This document shows positions 44,911-55,438 of a stretch of 64,000 nucleotides of DNA, piece after piece. The notes beneath the pieces were generated by a model. The model was given only the letters and a program-made list of their open reading frames with translations. It did not search any database and was not told the origin of the DNA. Made by a program: the position numbers and the translations under genes. This stretch comes from Helicobacter mehlei (lineage in GTDB: Bacteria; Campylobacterota; Campylobacteria; Campylobacterales; Helicobacteraceae): NCBI RefSeq assembly GCF_003660265.1, contig NZ_QXQP01000002.1, positions 62,001 to 126,000 of the forward strand, given 5' to 3'. How positions within the stretch are numbered: the first letter of the stretch is position 1; every line of letters starts with the position of its first letter.

Positions 44911-46427
44911 ATGCCCGTATCAACACCCTTTATTGCGCCACGATGTCTTGTGCCCGGGCACATATTGTGGAGGTGGAGGCGACTTTTACGCGCGCCTTAC
45001 CCGCCTTTGTGATCGCTGGCTTGCCTAGTAGTGCGATCCAAGAGTCTAAACAGCGTGTCCAATCTGCTTTGCAAAATAACGGCTTTTCTTTTCCGCCCCT
45101 AAAAATCACCATCAATTTATCCCCGGCTGACTTACCCAAAACCGGGAGTCATTTTGATTTGCCCATGGCTTTATTAGTGGCTTTGCAAAAAGCCCCTTTG
45201 GAGGGCAAATGGTTTGCCTTTGGGGAGTTGGGTTTAGATGGCAAGATCAAGCATGCTACAAGTATTTTTCCCTTACTCTTAGACATCGCGATCTTAGAGC
45301 CCAATGCCCATGTGATTGTCCCCAAACCCAATCAAGAACTCTTTTCGCTCATCCCCAATCTCAATTTTTACTATGTGGAGCACCTCAAAGAAGCTCTAGA
45401 GATCATCACGCAAAAAGACCCCACACCCCATGCCTTTAAATCCCAGCTAGATTTTGAATGCTTGGAGATCAACAACCAAAAATACTACTATGTACCCACT
45501 TTTGATCTGGATTTTAGCGATGTCAAGGGGCAAGAGAGTGCTAAAGAAGCAGCCTTGATTGCCGCTAGTGGGATGCACAATGTGATCTTTGAGGGTTCTC
45601 CGGGCTGTGGGAAAAGCATGATTGCCAAGCGCATGCGCTATATTTTGCCCCCCAGCACGCTAGCTGAGATGATCGAATCGCTCAAATTACGCATTTTAAG
45701 CCAACAAGAGAGTTTTTATAGCCCCTTAAGGAGTTTTAGAAACCCCCACCAAAGTGCCTCTAAGTCCAGCATTCTAGGCTCAACCCACGCGCATAGCCCC
45801 AAGCCGGGTGAAATCGCCCTCGCCCACAATGGGATTTTATTTTTTGATGAGTTGCCCCATTTCCAAAAAAATATTTTAGAAGCTTTGCGCGAGCCGATGG
45901 AGAACAATAAGCTGGTGATTTCTAGGGTGCAAAGCAAGATCGAATACCCAACCTCATTTTTATTCATCGGGGCGATGAATCCTTGCCCATGCGGGAACTT
46001 GCTAGACCCCCATAAGCTCTGCCGTTGCCAAGAACGCGAAATCAATGCCTATAAAAACCGCCTAAGTGAGCCCTTTTTAGATCGCATTGATTTATTCGTG
46101 CAGATGAATCCCACCCAGCTTGAGGCTAAAACCAACACCTCTTCAAGCCATTACCATAGCCAAATGCTCCAAGCCTTCAAAATGCAAAAACGCAGAGGGC
46201 AACAAAAACTTAATGGCAAACTCCTAGAAAGCCAAATTGAGGAGTTTTGCATTCTCGATCATGGTGCACAGACTTTATTAGATCAAGCCACCATACGCTT
46301 TGGACTCTCAGAGAGAGCGATTCACAAAAGCAAAAAGGTGGCGCGCACCATTGCCGATTTGAATCAAAGCCCCCAAATCCACAAAGAGCACATGTTAAAA
46401 GCTCTCCAGTTTAGAAAAGTCAGCTAA
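44907..46427 (+). CDS. comM: ComM-like AAA+ protein (Mg-chelatase fold)
   Basis: Branch-migration helicase factor in natural transformation in other bacteria. 506 residues: N-terminal Lon-protease-like fold ([36 protein letters not shown]), AAA+ core with Walker [16 protein letters not shown] near residue 230, Walker [12 protein letters not shown] near 310, a cysteine cluster CPCGN...KLCRC near 353 and a C-terminal Mg_chelatase_C domain. GTG 44907 overlaps def. Its place behind def suggests constitutive expression. Confidence 0.9.
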   Translation: MNARINTLYCATMSCARAHIVEVEATFTRALPAFVIAGLPSSAIQESKQRVQSALQNNGFSFPPLKITINLSPADLPKTGSHFDLPMALLVALQKAPLEGKWFAFGELGLDGKIKHATSIFPLLLDIAILEPNAHVIVPKPNQELFSLIPNLNFYYVEHLKEALEIITQKDPTPHAFKSQLDFECLEINNQKYYYVPTFDLDFSDVKGQESAKEAALIAASGMHNVIFEGSPGCGKSMIAKRMRYILPPSTLAEMIESLKLRILSQQESFYSPLRSFRNPHQSASKSSILGSTHAHSPKPGEIALAHNGILFFDELPHFQKNILEALREPMENNKLVISRVQSKIEYPTSFLFIGAMNPCPCGNLLDPHKLCRCQEREINAYKNRLSEPFLDRIDLFVQMNPTQLEAKTNTSSSHYHSQMLQAFKMQKRRGQQKLNGKLLESQIEEFCILDHGAQTLLDQATIRFGLSERAIHKSKKVARTIADLNQSPQIHKEHMLKALQFRKVS

Positions 46428-46460
46428 TATCGGCTAGCAACCTCCAAACAAGGAAAAAGC

Positions 46461-48524
46461 ATGCAGAAGTATTATTTTAAGGGGTTGGATTGCCCAGATT
46501 GTGCCAACAAATTAGAAGCAGAGTTGAATAAACAGAGCTATGTTAAAAGCGCGCAGGTCTCTTTTAATACCAGCACGCTTTATTTAGACAGCCAAGACAT
46601 CCCCCAAGCCCTATTGCTCATCAAAAAACTAGAGCCTGACATGGTGCTATCTGCCCAAGAACAAGATCGCGGCCACAATCAAGCCCACGCACGCACAGAC
46701 CTGTATATTTTGCTGGGCACGATTGCGCTTTTTTTAGTTGGCGTGGTGGCTCTGCACTTTAGCCAAGTTACTTGGGTGCGCCAAGTCAGCTATGTTTTGT
46801 TGGCTGGGGTGTATGTGTTTGCGGGCAAAGATGTGTTTATAGGGGCTTTTAGAGCCATTAAAAATAGACGTTTTTTTGATGAAAATACGCTCATGCTCAG
46901 CGCGACCATTGCTGCCTTCTGTGTGGGGGCTTATGAGGAAAGCGTTTCGGTGATGGTCTTTTACTCCGCTGGGGAGTTTTTGCAAAAACTTGCCATCGCG
47001 CGTTCTAAAAAATCCCTGCAGTCTCTTTTAGATGTCGCGCCCAATTTGGCTTACATCAAACGCGCGCATGGCTTAGAACAGGTCGATCCTAAGGATTTGC
47101 AAATAGGCGATGTGGTGGTGGTGAAAGTGGGGGAAAAGGTGCCCACCGATGGGGTTGTTTTGCTTGGTGAAAGCATGCTAGATCAAAAGAGTTTAACGGG
47201 CGAGCCCTTGCCCCTCAATGTGAAAGAAAATAGCCCCATTTTGGGCGGGAGCATCAATTTAAAAGCCATGTTGGAGGTTAAGGTTACTAAGCTTTACAAA
47301 GACTCTTCGGTGGCTAAGATCATTGATTTGGTCTCTGAAGCGGTGAGCCAAAAATCCCAAACCGAAAAGCTCATCACCACTTTTGCGCGCTACTACACAC
47401 CCGCTGTTTTTGGCATTGCCCTTTGTATTGCGTGCGTGCCTCCCTTACTGGGGTTTGGGAGTTTTGATGAGTGGATTTATCGGGGGCTCATCGCCTTGAT
47501 GGTGAGTTGCCCCTGTGCCTTAGTGATCTCGGTGCCCTTGGGGTATTTTGGTGGGGTGGGGGCGGCTAGCAAGCATGGCATTTTGATCAAAAGCGTGCAT
47601 ACCCTAGAGACTCTCACGCAAGTTAAAAATATCGCCTTTGATAAAACCGGAACTTTGAGCAAGGGGGAATTTGAGGTGGTGGATGTCGTGCCAGCAGGCG
47701 ATTTTTCCAAAGAAGATGTGTTGCAATTTGCCACTTGTGCGCAAATCCTCTCCACCCACCCCATTGCTGTTTCGATCCAAAAAGCCTACACCAGCACATG
47801 CCAACACCAGATCGAGGAATACCAAGAATTGGGGGGCTTGGGCGTACGGGCTAAGTGCCATGCCAATTTGATCATTGCGGGGAATGAAAAGATGTTGCGT
47901 AAATACAATATCCCGCATGAGTGTTGTTCTTTGGAGGGCACGATTGTGCATGTGGCTTCTAATGGGGAGCACATTGGCTATATTGTGGTCGCTGACACAC
48001 TCAAAGAGAATGCCAAAGCGTGCTTAGAGGGGCTTAAAAAAGAGGGGATCGAGCATTTTTGTATCCTCAGTGGGGACAATGAACATGCCACTAAAGGTGT
48101 GGCCAAGAGCTTAGATTGCCCCTATTATGCTAATTTGTTGCCTGAGGAGAAGGTGGAGGCGTTCAACAAGTTCAAGCAAGCCCACAAGCACAAAAGTGCC
48201 TTTATTGGAGATGGGATCAACGATGCGCCCACTTTGGCTTTAGCAGATGTGAGCATGGGTATGGGGAGTGCTAGCCAAATTAGCAAAGAAAGTGCGGACA
48301 TTGTGATCACCAATAATAATTTGGAATCCATTACCCAAGTTTTTAGAATCGCCAAAAAGACTAAAAATATCGTGATGCAAAATATCATCTTTGCATTGGG
48401 AGTCAAGGCGATGTTCATTGTGCTCGGGCTCTTTGGGGATGCAACTTTGTGGGAGGCGGTTTTTGGCGATGTGGGGGTTACACTCATCGCCTTAGCCAAC
48501 TCCATGCGCACCATGCGTATTTAG
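46461..48524 (+). CDS. cadA: P1B-type ATPase for Zn/Cd/Co export
   Basis: Inner membrane heavy-metal exporter of 687 residues. N-terminal HMA domain with [12 protein letters not shown] (CxxC), helices from about residue 75, the TGEPLPL actuator motif near 250, SCPCALVIS metal-binding helix near 350, phosphorylation [10 protein letters not shown] near 393, and [15 protein letters not shown] near 585. The CPC membrane motif and HMA sequence fit CadA/ZntA rather than CopA, as does the neighbour order shared with H. pylori. In H. pylori CadA also supports urease activity. Confidence 0.93.
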   Translation: MQKYYFKGLDCPDCANKLEAELNKQSYVKSAQVSFNTSTLYLDSQDIPQALLLIKKLEPDMVLSAQEQDRGHNQAHARTDLYILLGTIALFLVGVVALHFSQVTWVRQVSYVLLAGVYVFAGKDVFIGAFRAIKNRRFFDENTLMLSATIAAFCVGAYEESVSVMVFYSAGEFLQKLAIARSKKSLQSLLDVAPNLAYIKRAHGLEQVDPKDLQIGDVVVVKVGEKVPTDGVVLLGESMLDQKSLTGEPLPLNVKENSPILGGSINLKAMLEVKVTKLYKDSSVAKIIDLVSEAVSQKSQTEKLITTFARYYTPAVFGIALCIACVPPLLGFGSFDEWIYRGLIALMVSCPCALVISVPLGYFGGVGAASKHGILIKSVHTLETLTQVKNIAFDKTGTLSKGEFEVVDVVPAGDFSKEDVLQFATCAQILSTHPIAVSIQKAYTSTCQHQIEEYQELGGLGVRAKCHANLIIAGNEKMLRKYNIPHECCSLEGTIVHVASNGEHIGYIVVADTLKENAKACLEGLKKEGIEHFCILSGDNEHATKGVAKSLDCPYYANLLPEEKVEAFNKFKQAHKHKSAFIGDGINDAPTLALADVSMGMGSASQISKESADIVITNNNLESITQVFRIAKKTKNIVMQNIIFALGVKAMFIVLGLFGDATLWEAVFGDVGVTLIALANSMRTMRI

Positions 48525-48555
48525 GGGCTTGTTTAGTGATGGTTAGTTTTTTTTG

Positions 48556-48564
48556 TGTTATAAT
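48556..48564 (+). promoter_or_regulatory. Promoter of DUF1104-like gene with upstream T8
   Basis: TGTTATAAT, a perfect extended -10, preceded at 48547-48554 by eight T; 28 bases before the ATG. Confidence 0.6.
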
Positions 48565-48592
48565 GCCCGTTTAAAAATTGCAAAGGAAAAAA

Positions 48593-49051
48593 ATGAAGGT
48601 TTTAAAATTAGCATTGGCTTCTGGAGCTCTTTGTGTGGGGCTGAATGCCCAAACCATCGGCTTGAATGTCTTCCCCGAGTATCAAGCTAAGCCCGATCAA
48701 GAGATGTTAGACTTGGCGGGCAAGATTGAGGCGCGCAAGGTGATCGAGTATTTGAGCGAGATGAAAAACCGCTATAACAAAATGACACCCAAGCACAAGG
48801 CAGATTTTCAAAAACAATTCCAAGACAACTTGGCGAAAAACTTAGCTAAATTGAAACCAAGCGAGAGGAAACAACGCTTGGCGACCATTAAAAAAGCTTT
48901 GGCTACAAGGGAAGCAAATATCAACCATCTACGCGAGGAAGTGGATGAGGAGTATGCCTACATCGACTACTGGAAAAAGTTGCTCAACTCCGATAAGTTT
49001 GAAGAAGATTTGATTCAACATGGCTTTAACGCCCCGCTCAAACACAAATAG
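48593..49051 (+). CDS. Exported coiled-coil protein, DUF1104-like
   Basis: 152 residues: signal peptide MKVLKLALASGALCVGLNAQ, then a highly charged helical protein. The pattern EMLDLAGKIEARKVIEYLSEMKNRYNKM and NLAKLKPSERKQRLATIKKAL resembles DUF1104, a periplasmic helical family of Helicobacter and Campylobacter; identification is by memory of the pattern. No Cys after the signal peptide. ATG 48593 follows AAGGA; an upstream TTG in frame lies within the ribosome site. It has its own strong promoter, so abundant expression is likely. Confidence 0.75.
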   Translation: MKVLKLALASGALCVGLNAQTIGLNVFPEYQAKPDQEMLDLAGKIEARKVIEYLSEMKNRYNKMTPKHKADFQKQFQDNLAKNLAKLKPSERKQRLATIKKALATREANINHLREEVDEEYAYIDYWKKLLNSDKFEEDLIQHGFNAPLKHK

Positions 49052-49052
49052 G

Positions 49053-49487
49053 TTAGCGCAGGCGTTTTTTGCGGGTTTTGGAGAGTTTGAGGATTTGGGA
49101 GGGTTGGCTAGCATAAAGTCCACGCCGATCCTCTATAATGACTTGGGCTAGCTCAAGGGCGATCTTAGGGTCGTAATTTTGGGCACTGAGATTGGCCGAA
49201 GTGCTGTAGATCACGCCCAAGCGTTCTAAATAATTTAAAGTCAAAGGGTCTTGGATCACGCGCCAAGCTTGGGATTTACGGCAAGCCAGCGTGGCTTTGG
49301 TGCGCCGTGCTAGGGCTTTGTGTTGGGGGGGCACGCGTGGGCTTAGGGCTTTGAGGCTGGGAGATACTTGCAAGAGGGGCTTGTTAGGGGGGCTGTTTTT
49401 AATAGTGTTTAATTTTTTGGCATCATAACTAAAAAAGCCCGCTGTGGTGTCGCTTTGGGCTAAGCCCACATCTTCTATAAACTCCAT
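49053..49487 (-). CDS. Short Sua5/YrdC-like protein
   Basis: 144 residues of the YrdC fold, which in full-length TsaC makes threonylcarbamoyl-AMP for tRNA t6A. Seen: LAQSDTTAGFFS (the T-D-T-x-x-G strand), IKNSPPNKPLL and the late STSANLSAQ motif. The KxR of the usual IKxRPxxKP is K-N-S here, so the conserved Arg is lost, and the protein is about 50-60 residues shorter than E. coli TsaC. It may be a Campylobacterota subtype or a non-catalytic relative. Convergent with the DUF1104-like gene, one base apart. Confidence 0.7.
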   Translation of the reverse strand: MEFIEDVGLAQSDTTAGFFSYDAKKLNTIKNSPPNKPLLQVSPSLKALSPRVPPQHKALARRTKATLACRKSQAWRVIQDPLTLNYLERLGVIYSTSANLSAQNYDPKIALELAQVIIEDRRGLYASQPSQILKLSKTRKKRLR

Positions 49488-49575
49488 GCACCTCCTTTAT
49501 ATGGCACAATTTGACGCATATGATAACATTCTTAGGGCTTAAAGCAAGATGAGTCGCCACTCCTTAGGTGAATCA

Positions 49576-49584
49576 TGTTAGAAT
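49576..49584 (+). promoter_or_regulatory. Promoter of chemoreceptor gene (extended -10)
   Basis: TGTTAGAAT, 75 bases before the ATG. The predicted transcript starts at about 49591, just at the hairpin described next. No sigma-28 or sigma-54 motif is evident. Confidence 0.45.
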
Positions 49585-49591
49585 CCGCGGG

Positions 49592-49628
49592 TTTCATGTC
49601 TTTTTACATAGCGCGATATCGCATGAAA
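49592..49628 (+). promoter_or_regulatory. Stem-loop at 5' end of chemoreceptor leader
   Basis: Arms TTTCATG (49592-49598) and CATGAAA (49622-49628) enclose the 10-base palindrome GCGATATCGC (49613-49622). Placed at the predicted +1, it would cap the mRNA; as DNA it could bind a dimeric regulator. Confidence 0.4.
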
Positions 49629-49659
49629 ATAAATTGGCAACCCAAAATGAGGAGTATAG

Positions 49660-51336
49660 ATGAATCTAGGTTTTAAAATCATAGGGATCGTTTTTTTATC
49701 TCTATCCATTGTGGGATCTGTGGTTGCTTGGATCACCAGCACAAAACAGCATGATCTGCTCTCCTCTTTAGTGGAGAGTGAAAAGAAAGGGGATATGGGC
49801 AGTAGGACAGATAACCTGCGCTACACCACCCATCTAATCGAGCAAGCCATCGCGGGTTTTTATGAACTCTTGCCTAGGGAGAAAGCCCGACAAATGGCAT
49901 TGGAGTATTTTGGCAAGATCAACAATGACAAGGGTATGATCTATATGGTTGTAACCGATATGGAGGGCAAGGTGCTTTTTGACCCGGTCAATCCCACCTC
50001 GGTGGGCAAGAGTGGTTTGCATTTGATGAGTGTGGATAATGTCTGCTATGTGTGTGGCTATATCAAGGAGGCAAAGGCAGGGGGGGGATACACTTACTAT
50101 AAAATGCCTAAATTTGCTGGGGGCACGCCCGAGCCCAAAGTCGCCTATAGCCATTATGATCCGGTGAGTAAAATGGTGATTGTTGCTACCAGTTATTTTA
50201 GCGATATTTTAAAGGCTTCTCAACAAACCAGAAAAGAAGTCCGTGCAAAGGTGACGGAAAATCTGGGCACTTTAATTTGGTATATTGTGCTCATTGTTGT
50301 GTTTTTGATTGTGCTCACTTCTCTTTTTGTTTATTTTGGCATTATCCGACGCTTGAATCGCTTGGTTCATCGTGTCCATGAGTTTAGCTTGGGGGATCGG
50401 GATTTGACTCAGCGCATTAAAGCCAGTCGGAGCAATGATGAGATAGGTAAGATTAGCGGGAGTATCAACTACTTTGTAGAGAGCATACAGGAGTTGATTA
50501 AAGAAGTTAAGGATAGCTCCGGTGGCAGTCGGAGCATGGCTGAACAGCTCAAAATAGGGATTGATGAAACCTTGCAGATCATGCATGAGCGTACGCAGAT
50601 GATCAATGCTATTAGAAAAAAAACAAATGATATTAGCATGGTGGTGAATCAATCCACAGAAGAAGCCCAAGCCAGCCAAAAGGATTTAACCGAAGTGCAA
50701 GATTTGGTCCAAACATCTAATGATTCGATCAGCAATCTCTTTGGGCAAATTACAGAAGCATCTCGAACAGAGGAAGAGCTAGCTAGTAAGGTCGAGCAAC
50801 TCAGCAAAAATGCCGATAGCGTGAAGAGCATTTTACACATCATTAACGACATTGCCGATCAGACCAATTTATTAGCCTTGAATGCCGCCATCGAAGCCGC
50901 CCGTGCGGGCGAGCATGGCAGAGGCTTTGCCGTGGTGGCTGATGAGGTGCGCAATTTGGCAGGTAGAACCCAAAAGAGTCTAGCAGAAATCAACTCTACT
51001 ATTGGGGTGATTGTGCAAGAAATCAATGATGTGAGTAGCCAGATGAATCTCAATTCTAAGAAAATCGAACAACTCAGCGGGGTGGGCTTGGAGGTGCAAA
51101 AACGCTTTGAAGAGATGAGTAAGAACTTGGATTCCACGGTGGGGCGGGTTAAAAAATCGATTGGGAATTTTGTGGGGACTAAAGAAGACATCGATGTGAT
51201 CACGCATGACTTTGTGGGCATCGATAAAATCAATAAGGCAACAGCTAAAGAGGCAACCAAAATCGTAGGCTTTGCCGATACAATCATCAATAGCACGCGC
51301 AATGTCGATGGTTTGGTGGGTCAATTTAAAACATGA
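49660..51336 (+). CDS. Methyl-accepting chemotaxis protein (Tlp) with Cache sensor
   Basis: 558 residues: helix at about 8-28, a periplasmic single-Cache domain (about 40-185, with [17 protein letters not shown] and YTYYKMPK), second helix at about 205-230, HAMP ([23 protein letters not shown]) and the signalling domain with the conserved tip [21 protein letters not shown] near 405. No C-terminal CheR tether pentapeptide. Two Cys (CYVCGY) lie in the sensor. A G8 run at 50080-50087 encodes part of AGGGY, so slippage would cut the protein inside its sensor. The stop overlaps ruvC. Confidence 0.93.
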   Translation: MNLGFKIIGIVFLSLSIVGSVVAWITSTKQHDLLSSLVESEKKGDMGSRTDNLRYTTHLIEQAIAGFYELLPREKARQMALEYFGKINNDKGMIYMVVTDMEGKVLFDPVNPTSVGKSGLHLMSVDNVCYVCGYIKEAKAGGGYTYYKMPKFAGGTPEPKVAYSHYDPVSKMVIVATSYFSDILKASQQTRKEVRAKVTENLGTLIWYIVLIVVFLIVLTSLFVYFGIIRRLNRLVHRVHEFSLGDRDLTQRIKASRSNDEIGKISGSINYFVESIQELIKEVKDSSGGSRSMAEQLKIGIDETLQIMHERTQMINAIRKKTNDISMVVNQSTEEAQASQKDLTEVQDLVQTSNDSISNLFGQITEASRTEEELASKVEQLSKNADSVKSILHIINDIADQTNLLALNAAIEAARAGEHGRGFAVVADEVRNLAGRTQKSLAEINSTIGVIVQEINDVSSQMNLNSKKIEQLSGVGLEVQKRFEEMSKNLDSTVGRVKKSIGNFVGTKEDIDVITHDFVGIDKINKATAKEATKIVGFADTIINSTRNVDGLVGQFKT

Positions 51337-51800
51337 TTTTAGGGATTGATCCGGGGAGTCATAAGTGTGGGTACGGGATCGTGGATTTTCAAGGTAGGTT
51401 GGTGGGGGCAGGATTTATGCATATCCAAACTTCTTGTTTGCAAGATCAAATTTTGGAGGCAGTCGGGTGTTTAGAGCAACTTTTTAAGAGTTATGCCATT
51501 GTAGAGGTGGCGATGGAGGATATTTTTTATGCCTACAATCCAAAGAGTGTTTTGAAGTTAGCTCAGTTGCGGGGCGCATTGGGGCTTAAGATATTGCAAG
51601 TTTTTGGGCGTTTTAGCGAATACACACCTTTGCAGGTCAAAAAGGCACTCACTGGACATGGCAAGGCGAGTAAGGAGCAAGTATCCTTCATGGTTAAAAA
51701 AATCTTGGGGATCAAAAGTGCTATCAAGCCTTTAGACATCACCGACGCGATCGCCATTGCCCTAACCCATGCCCAACAAAGAAGAATCCGCAATCCATGA
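51333..51800 (+). CDS. ruvC: Holliday junction resolvase RuvC
   Basis: Endonuclease resolving Holliday junctions with RuvAB. 155 residues; catalytic acids: Asp6 in [12 protein letters not shown], Glu in VAMEDIFYA near 65, and the two Asp in [10 protein letters not shown] near 140. ATG lies four bases inside the chemoreceptor gene and the stop overlaps dnaA (ATGA). Its helicase partner gene ruvB is 3.6 kb downstream on the other strand. Confidence 0.95.
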   Translation: MILGIDPGSHKCGYGIVDFQGRLVGAGFMHIQTSCLQDQILEAVGCLEQLFKSYAIVEVAMEDIFYAYNPKSVLKLAQLRGALGLKILQVFGRFSEYTPLQVKKALTGHGKASKEQVSFMVKKILGIKSAIKPLDITDAIAIALTHAQQRRIRNP

Positions 51801-53089
51801 TTGATCCCCTCTTAGAAGCACTTAAACTGGATTTGAGCGAATACGAATACCAAACTTATATGCCCTTGCTCAGATTCGATCCGCGCGCCTCTAGAGCTGA
51901 TCATTTTGTCTTTTATACCCCCAATGCTTTGGTGTGTGGCTATATCCAAGCCAAATACGGCGCGCTTTTAGAAAATGTGATTGGCGCGCAAAAGGGCTAC
52001 CCGGTCAAAGTGCAGGTTTTGCCCCAAAACCAGCAAAGCCAGCGTGTCCCCAAAAGCTACCCCATAAACCCTTCACTCAACCCCGCCTTCACTTTTGATA
52101 GCCTTGTGGTGGGGGAATGCAACCACATGGCGATTAAAATTGCCTCCAAAGTGGCTAAAGAGATCGGGGCATATAACCCCGTGCTCTTTTTTGGGGGCGT
52201 GGGGCTGGGCAAGACCCACATTTTAAACGCCATTGGCAATTTTGCTAGCCAGCGCGTCCAAGATGTACTGTATGTTACCGCCGAACAATTTTTAAATGAC
52301 TATGTTTTTAGGCTGGGTAACCATAGCATGGATAAATTCCAAGATAAATACCGCTCATGTGATTATCTCTTGATCGATGATGTGCAATTTTTCGGGGGTA
52401 AGCAGAATGTGCAAGAAGAGTTTTTCCACACCTTTAATGCTTTGCATAGCCAAAAAAAGCAAATTGTGATGACCTCAGACAAACCGCCTAAATTCATCAA
52501 GGGTCTAGCCGAACGCCTGCTATCCCGCTTTGAGATGGGCATGATTGCCAGTATCCAAGCCCCCATGCTAGAAACCAAGATTGCCATTATCACCAAAAAA
52601 TGCCAGCTCAACCAAATCTCTATGGATTCAGAGGTGATCGCCTTTTTGGCTAGCCACTTACACGATAATATCCGCCAAATTGAGGGAGCTTTATTGCGTT
52701 TGAATGCCACTGCTACGCTTTCAGGGCAAAATATTAGTCTAGAGTTGGCTCAAGAAATTTTAAAGGACACCCAAAGAGAGACAAGCCTAGAGATCAATTT
52801 AGAAAATATCTTGCGGGTGGTCTCCCAAACCCTCAATCTCAAACCCTCCGATATTAGGAATAATTACCGCAATAAACAAGTGGCGTTGGCTAGAAAAATG
52901 ATTATCTACTTAGCGCGCACGCTCATTAAGAGCTCGACCACCACTTTGGCGCAATTTCTAGGCATGAAAGATCACAGCGCGGTGAGCAAGGGGCATAAAA
53001 TGATTGCCGTGCGCATGCAAGAGGATCGCAATACCAAGCTCTTAGTCGAAGAGATGTTGGGTAAAATCAAGACACAAGGGCACTTGTAG
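51797..53089 (+). CDS. dnaA: Chromosomal replication initiator DnaA
   Basis: 430 residues, slightly shorter than H. pylori DnaA (457). Domain I about 1-80, short linker, AAA+ domain III with Walker [13 protein letters not shown] near 135 and Walker [13 protein letters not shown] near 190, and the DNA-binding domain IV with the helix [16 protein letters not shown] (usually GGRDHTTV) near 390. ATG overlaps ruvC by four bases, so there is no upstream gap for an origin or own promoter, and the 42-base gap after it is too small for an origin. Confidence 0.96.
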   Translation: MIDPLLEALKLDLSEYEYQTYMPLLRFDPRASRADHFVFYTPNALVCGYIQAKYGALLENVIGAQKGYPVKVQVLPQNQQSQRVPKSYPINPSLNPAFTFDSLVVGECNHMAIKIASKVAKEIGAYNPVLFFGGVGLGKTHILNAIGNFASQRVQDVLYVTAEQFLNDYVFRLGNHSMDKFQDKYRSCDYLLIDDVQFFGGKQNVQEEFFHTFNALHSQKKQIVMTSDKPPKFIKGLAERLLSRFEMGMIASIQAPMLETKIAIITKKCQLNQISMDSEVIAFLASHLHDNIRQIEGALLRLNATATLSGQNISLELAQEILKDTQRETSLEINLENILRVVSQTLNLKPSDIRNNYRNKQVALARKMIIYLARTLIKSSTTTLAQFLGMKDHSAVSKGHKMIAVRMQEDRNTKLLVEEMLGKIKTQGHL

Positions 53090-53095
53090 TATAAT
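53090..53095 (+). promoter_or_regulatory. Candidate gyrB promoter -10
   Basis: TATAAT begins right after the dnaA stop codon, 36 bases before the gyrB ATG. Confidence 0.45.
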
Positions 53096-53131
53096 AGTCC
53101 CCTTACAGATAAACCAGCAAAAAGGCTAGCG

Positions 53132-55438
53132 ATGCAATCCTACACGGGCGATAAGATCAAGGTGTTAAAAGGTTTAGAGGGCGTGCGCATGCGCCCGGGC
53201 ATGTATATTGGGAATACCAATATCGATGGCTTGCACCACTTGGTCTATGAAATTGTGGATAATTCTATTGATGAAAGCATGGCGGGTTTTTGCAACCAAA
53301 TTAATATCACACTGACCCAATATGGTTCATGCGTGGTGGAGGATAACGGGCGGGGTATCCCAGTGGATATCCACTCCACAGAGGGTATTCCAGCCGCTAC
53401 GCTGGCTTTAACCACCTTGCATGCCGGGGGCAAATTTGACAAACAAACTTACAAGGTTTCAGGTGGCTTGCATGGCGTGGGGGTGAGCGTGGTGAATGCC
53501 CTTTCTACCAAACTCATTATGACTATCAAGCGGGAGGGGCAGATTTTCAGACAAGAATTTGCTAAGGGCATCCCCACCACTTCCTTGGAAGTGGTGGGCA
53601 CCACCAAAGAACAGGGTACGAGCATTGAATTTTTCCCCGATCCTTCCATTATGGAGGTGGTGGCTTTTGATTCGGCTGTGCTAAAAAAACGCTTCCAAGA
53701 GATGGCATATCTCAATCATGGTCTCACCATCCATTTTTACGACCAACCCAACCAAATTAAAGAAACTTACCACTATGCAGAAGGTTTGAAACAATTTATT
53801 TTAGACACCAATAAAAACCCCCTCATCTCTGAAGTGATCGCCTTTAGCGCGCAAGCAGAGGACATGGAAGTTGAAATCGCCCTAGCCTACAATGAGGGTT
53901 ATAGCGAGCAGATGTTTAGCTTTGTTAATAGTATCCGCACGCCCGAGGGGGGCACACATGAGAGCGGGTTTCGCATGGGTCTTAGCCGTGCAATTTTAAA
54001 CTATATCCAAGAAAATGCCAATGCCCGTGAAAAAGAGGCGGGTGTGGTGCAAGAAGATATTAAAGAGGGCTTGCTAGCCGTGATCTCGACACGGATTTTA
54101 GAACCCCAATTTGAGGGGCAGACTAAGGCCAAATTGGGCAGTTCCTTTGTGCGCCCCCTTGTGGCGAAGTTGGTCTATGAAAAGATGGCAAAATTCTTTG
54201 AGGAGAATCCCAGCGTGGCTAGAGCCATCATGCAAAAGGCGTTGCTGGCAGCTAAGGGCAGAGAGGCGGCTAAAAAGGCTAAGGAGCTCACCCGCAAAAG
54301 GGACAACTTGAGTGTGGGGACTTTGCCCGGGAAGTTGGCGGATTGCCAAAGTAAAGACCCCAAGGAGTGTGAAATTTACTTAGTGGAGGGGGATAGTGCG
54401 GGCGGGTCGGCTAAACAGGGGCGCGATCGGGTTTTCCAAGCGATCTTGCCCTTGCGGGGTAAAATCCTCAATGTGGAAAAATCCCACCTCAGCAAGATTT
54501 TAAAATCTGAGGAGATCAAAAACATGATCACTGCCTTTGGGTGTGGCGTGGGGCAGGAATTCAATTTAGAAAAACTGCGCTACCACAAGATCATCATCAT
54601 GACCGATGCCGATGTGGATGGTAGCCATATCCAAACCTTATTGATGACCTTTTTTTACCGCTATTTAAAGCCCTTGATCGAAAATGGGCATGTTTATATC
54701 GCCCAGCCCCCACTCTATCGCTTTAAAAAGAAAAAGATTGAAAAATACCTCAAGGATGAAAGGGAGTTGAATCACTTTTTGATCGAACATGGCATTGATA
54801 GCGTGGAGATTGAAGGGATGGGGCGTAATGACTTGTTAGGTTTGCTTAAAACTTTGAGTGCTTACCGATCCTTGCTCCAAGAGCTAGAAAAACGCCCCAT
54901 TTTAACAGAGGTCTTGCGTTATTTGATCGAACAAGGGGGTAAGGATTTGCCTCTAAGCACTCTAGCAACCAAATTGCAAGAACACATTACTAAAATGGGC
55001 TATCGCATTTTAACCCAGCAAGTTCTAGAGGATAGCTTGCACTTTTTCGTGCAAACTAAATTAGGACTTGTAGAACTTTTGGTGGATCAATCTCTCTTTA
55101 ACGATCCACTATTCTTAGAAGCCCAAAATCTCTTTGCCAAAATCAAGGATTTTAATTTAGACGCTTTGGAAGTGGATGGCTTGGAGTTTTTAGCCCAAAT
55201 TGAGGAGCGTGCCAAACAAGGGGCATATATCCAGCGCTACAAAGGTCTAGGCGAGATGAATCCCGAACAGCTTTGGGAAACCACCATGGCGGCTAATAAC
55301 CGCCACCTTTTGCGTGTGTCTTTGGACGATGAAGAAAAAGCTAATAATGCCTTTAATCTCTTGATGGGCGATGAGGTTGAGCCCCGCCGTGCCTATATCC
55401 AAGCCCATGCTAAAGATGTCAAGAATTTAGACATCTAA
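53132..55438 (+). CDS. gyrB: DNA gyrase subunit B
   Basis: ATPase subunit of gyrase. 768 residues: GHKL domain with [15 protein letters not shown] near residue 40, DNGRGIP, and the lid loop [18 protein letters not shown] near 110; transducer; Toprim domain with [17 protein letters not shown] near 415, [11 protein letters not shown] and DADVDGSHI near 490; C-terminal tail [20 protein letters not shown] near 705. ATG 53132 follows AAAGG. Ends in a 4-base convergent overlap with ruvB. Confidence 0.97.
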   Translation: MQSYTGDKIKVLKGLEGVRMRPGMYIGNTNIDGLHHLVYEIVDNSIDESMAGFCNQINITLTQYGSCVVEDNGRGIPVDIHSTEGIPAATLALTTLHAGGKFDKQTYKVSGGLHGVGVSVVNALSTKLIMTIKREGQIFRQEFAKGIPTTSLEVVGTTKEQGTSIEFFPDPSIMEVVAFDSAVLKKRFQEMAYLNHGLTIHFYDQPNQIKETYHYAEGLKQFILDTNKNPLISEVIAFSAQAEDMEVEIALAYNEGYSEQMFSFVNSIRTPEGGTHESGFRMGLSRAILNYIQENANAREKEAGVVQEDIKEGLLAVISTRILEPQFEGQTKAKLGSSFVRPLVAKLVYEKMAKFFEENPSVARAIMQKALLAAKGREAAKKAKELTRKRDNLSVGTLPGKLADCQSKDPKECEIYLVEGDSAGGSAKQGRDRVFQAILPLRGKILNVEKSHLSKILKSEEIKNMITAFGCGVGQEFNLEKLRYHKIIIMTDADVDGSHIQTLLMTFFYRYLKPLIENGHVYIAQPPLYRFKKKKIEKYLKDERELNHFLIEHGIDSVEIEGMGRNDLLGLLKTLSAYRSLLQELEKRPILTEVLRYLIEQGGKDLPLSTLATKLQEHITKMGYRILTQQVLEDSLHFFVQTKLGLVELLVDQSLFNDPLFLEAQNLFAKIKDFNLDALEVDGLEFLAQIEERAKQGAYIQRYKGLGEMNPEQLWETTMAANNRHLLRVSLDDEEKANNAFNLLMGDEVEPRRAYIQAHAKDVKNLDI

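Noticed and set aside
53090-53131. Possible oriC between dnaA and gyrB
   Set aside because: Only 42 bases, no DnaA-box-like repeats, and it contains the gyrB promoter and ribosome site.
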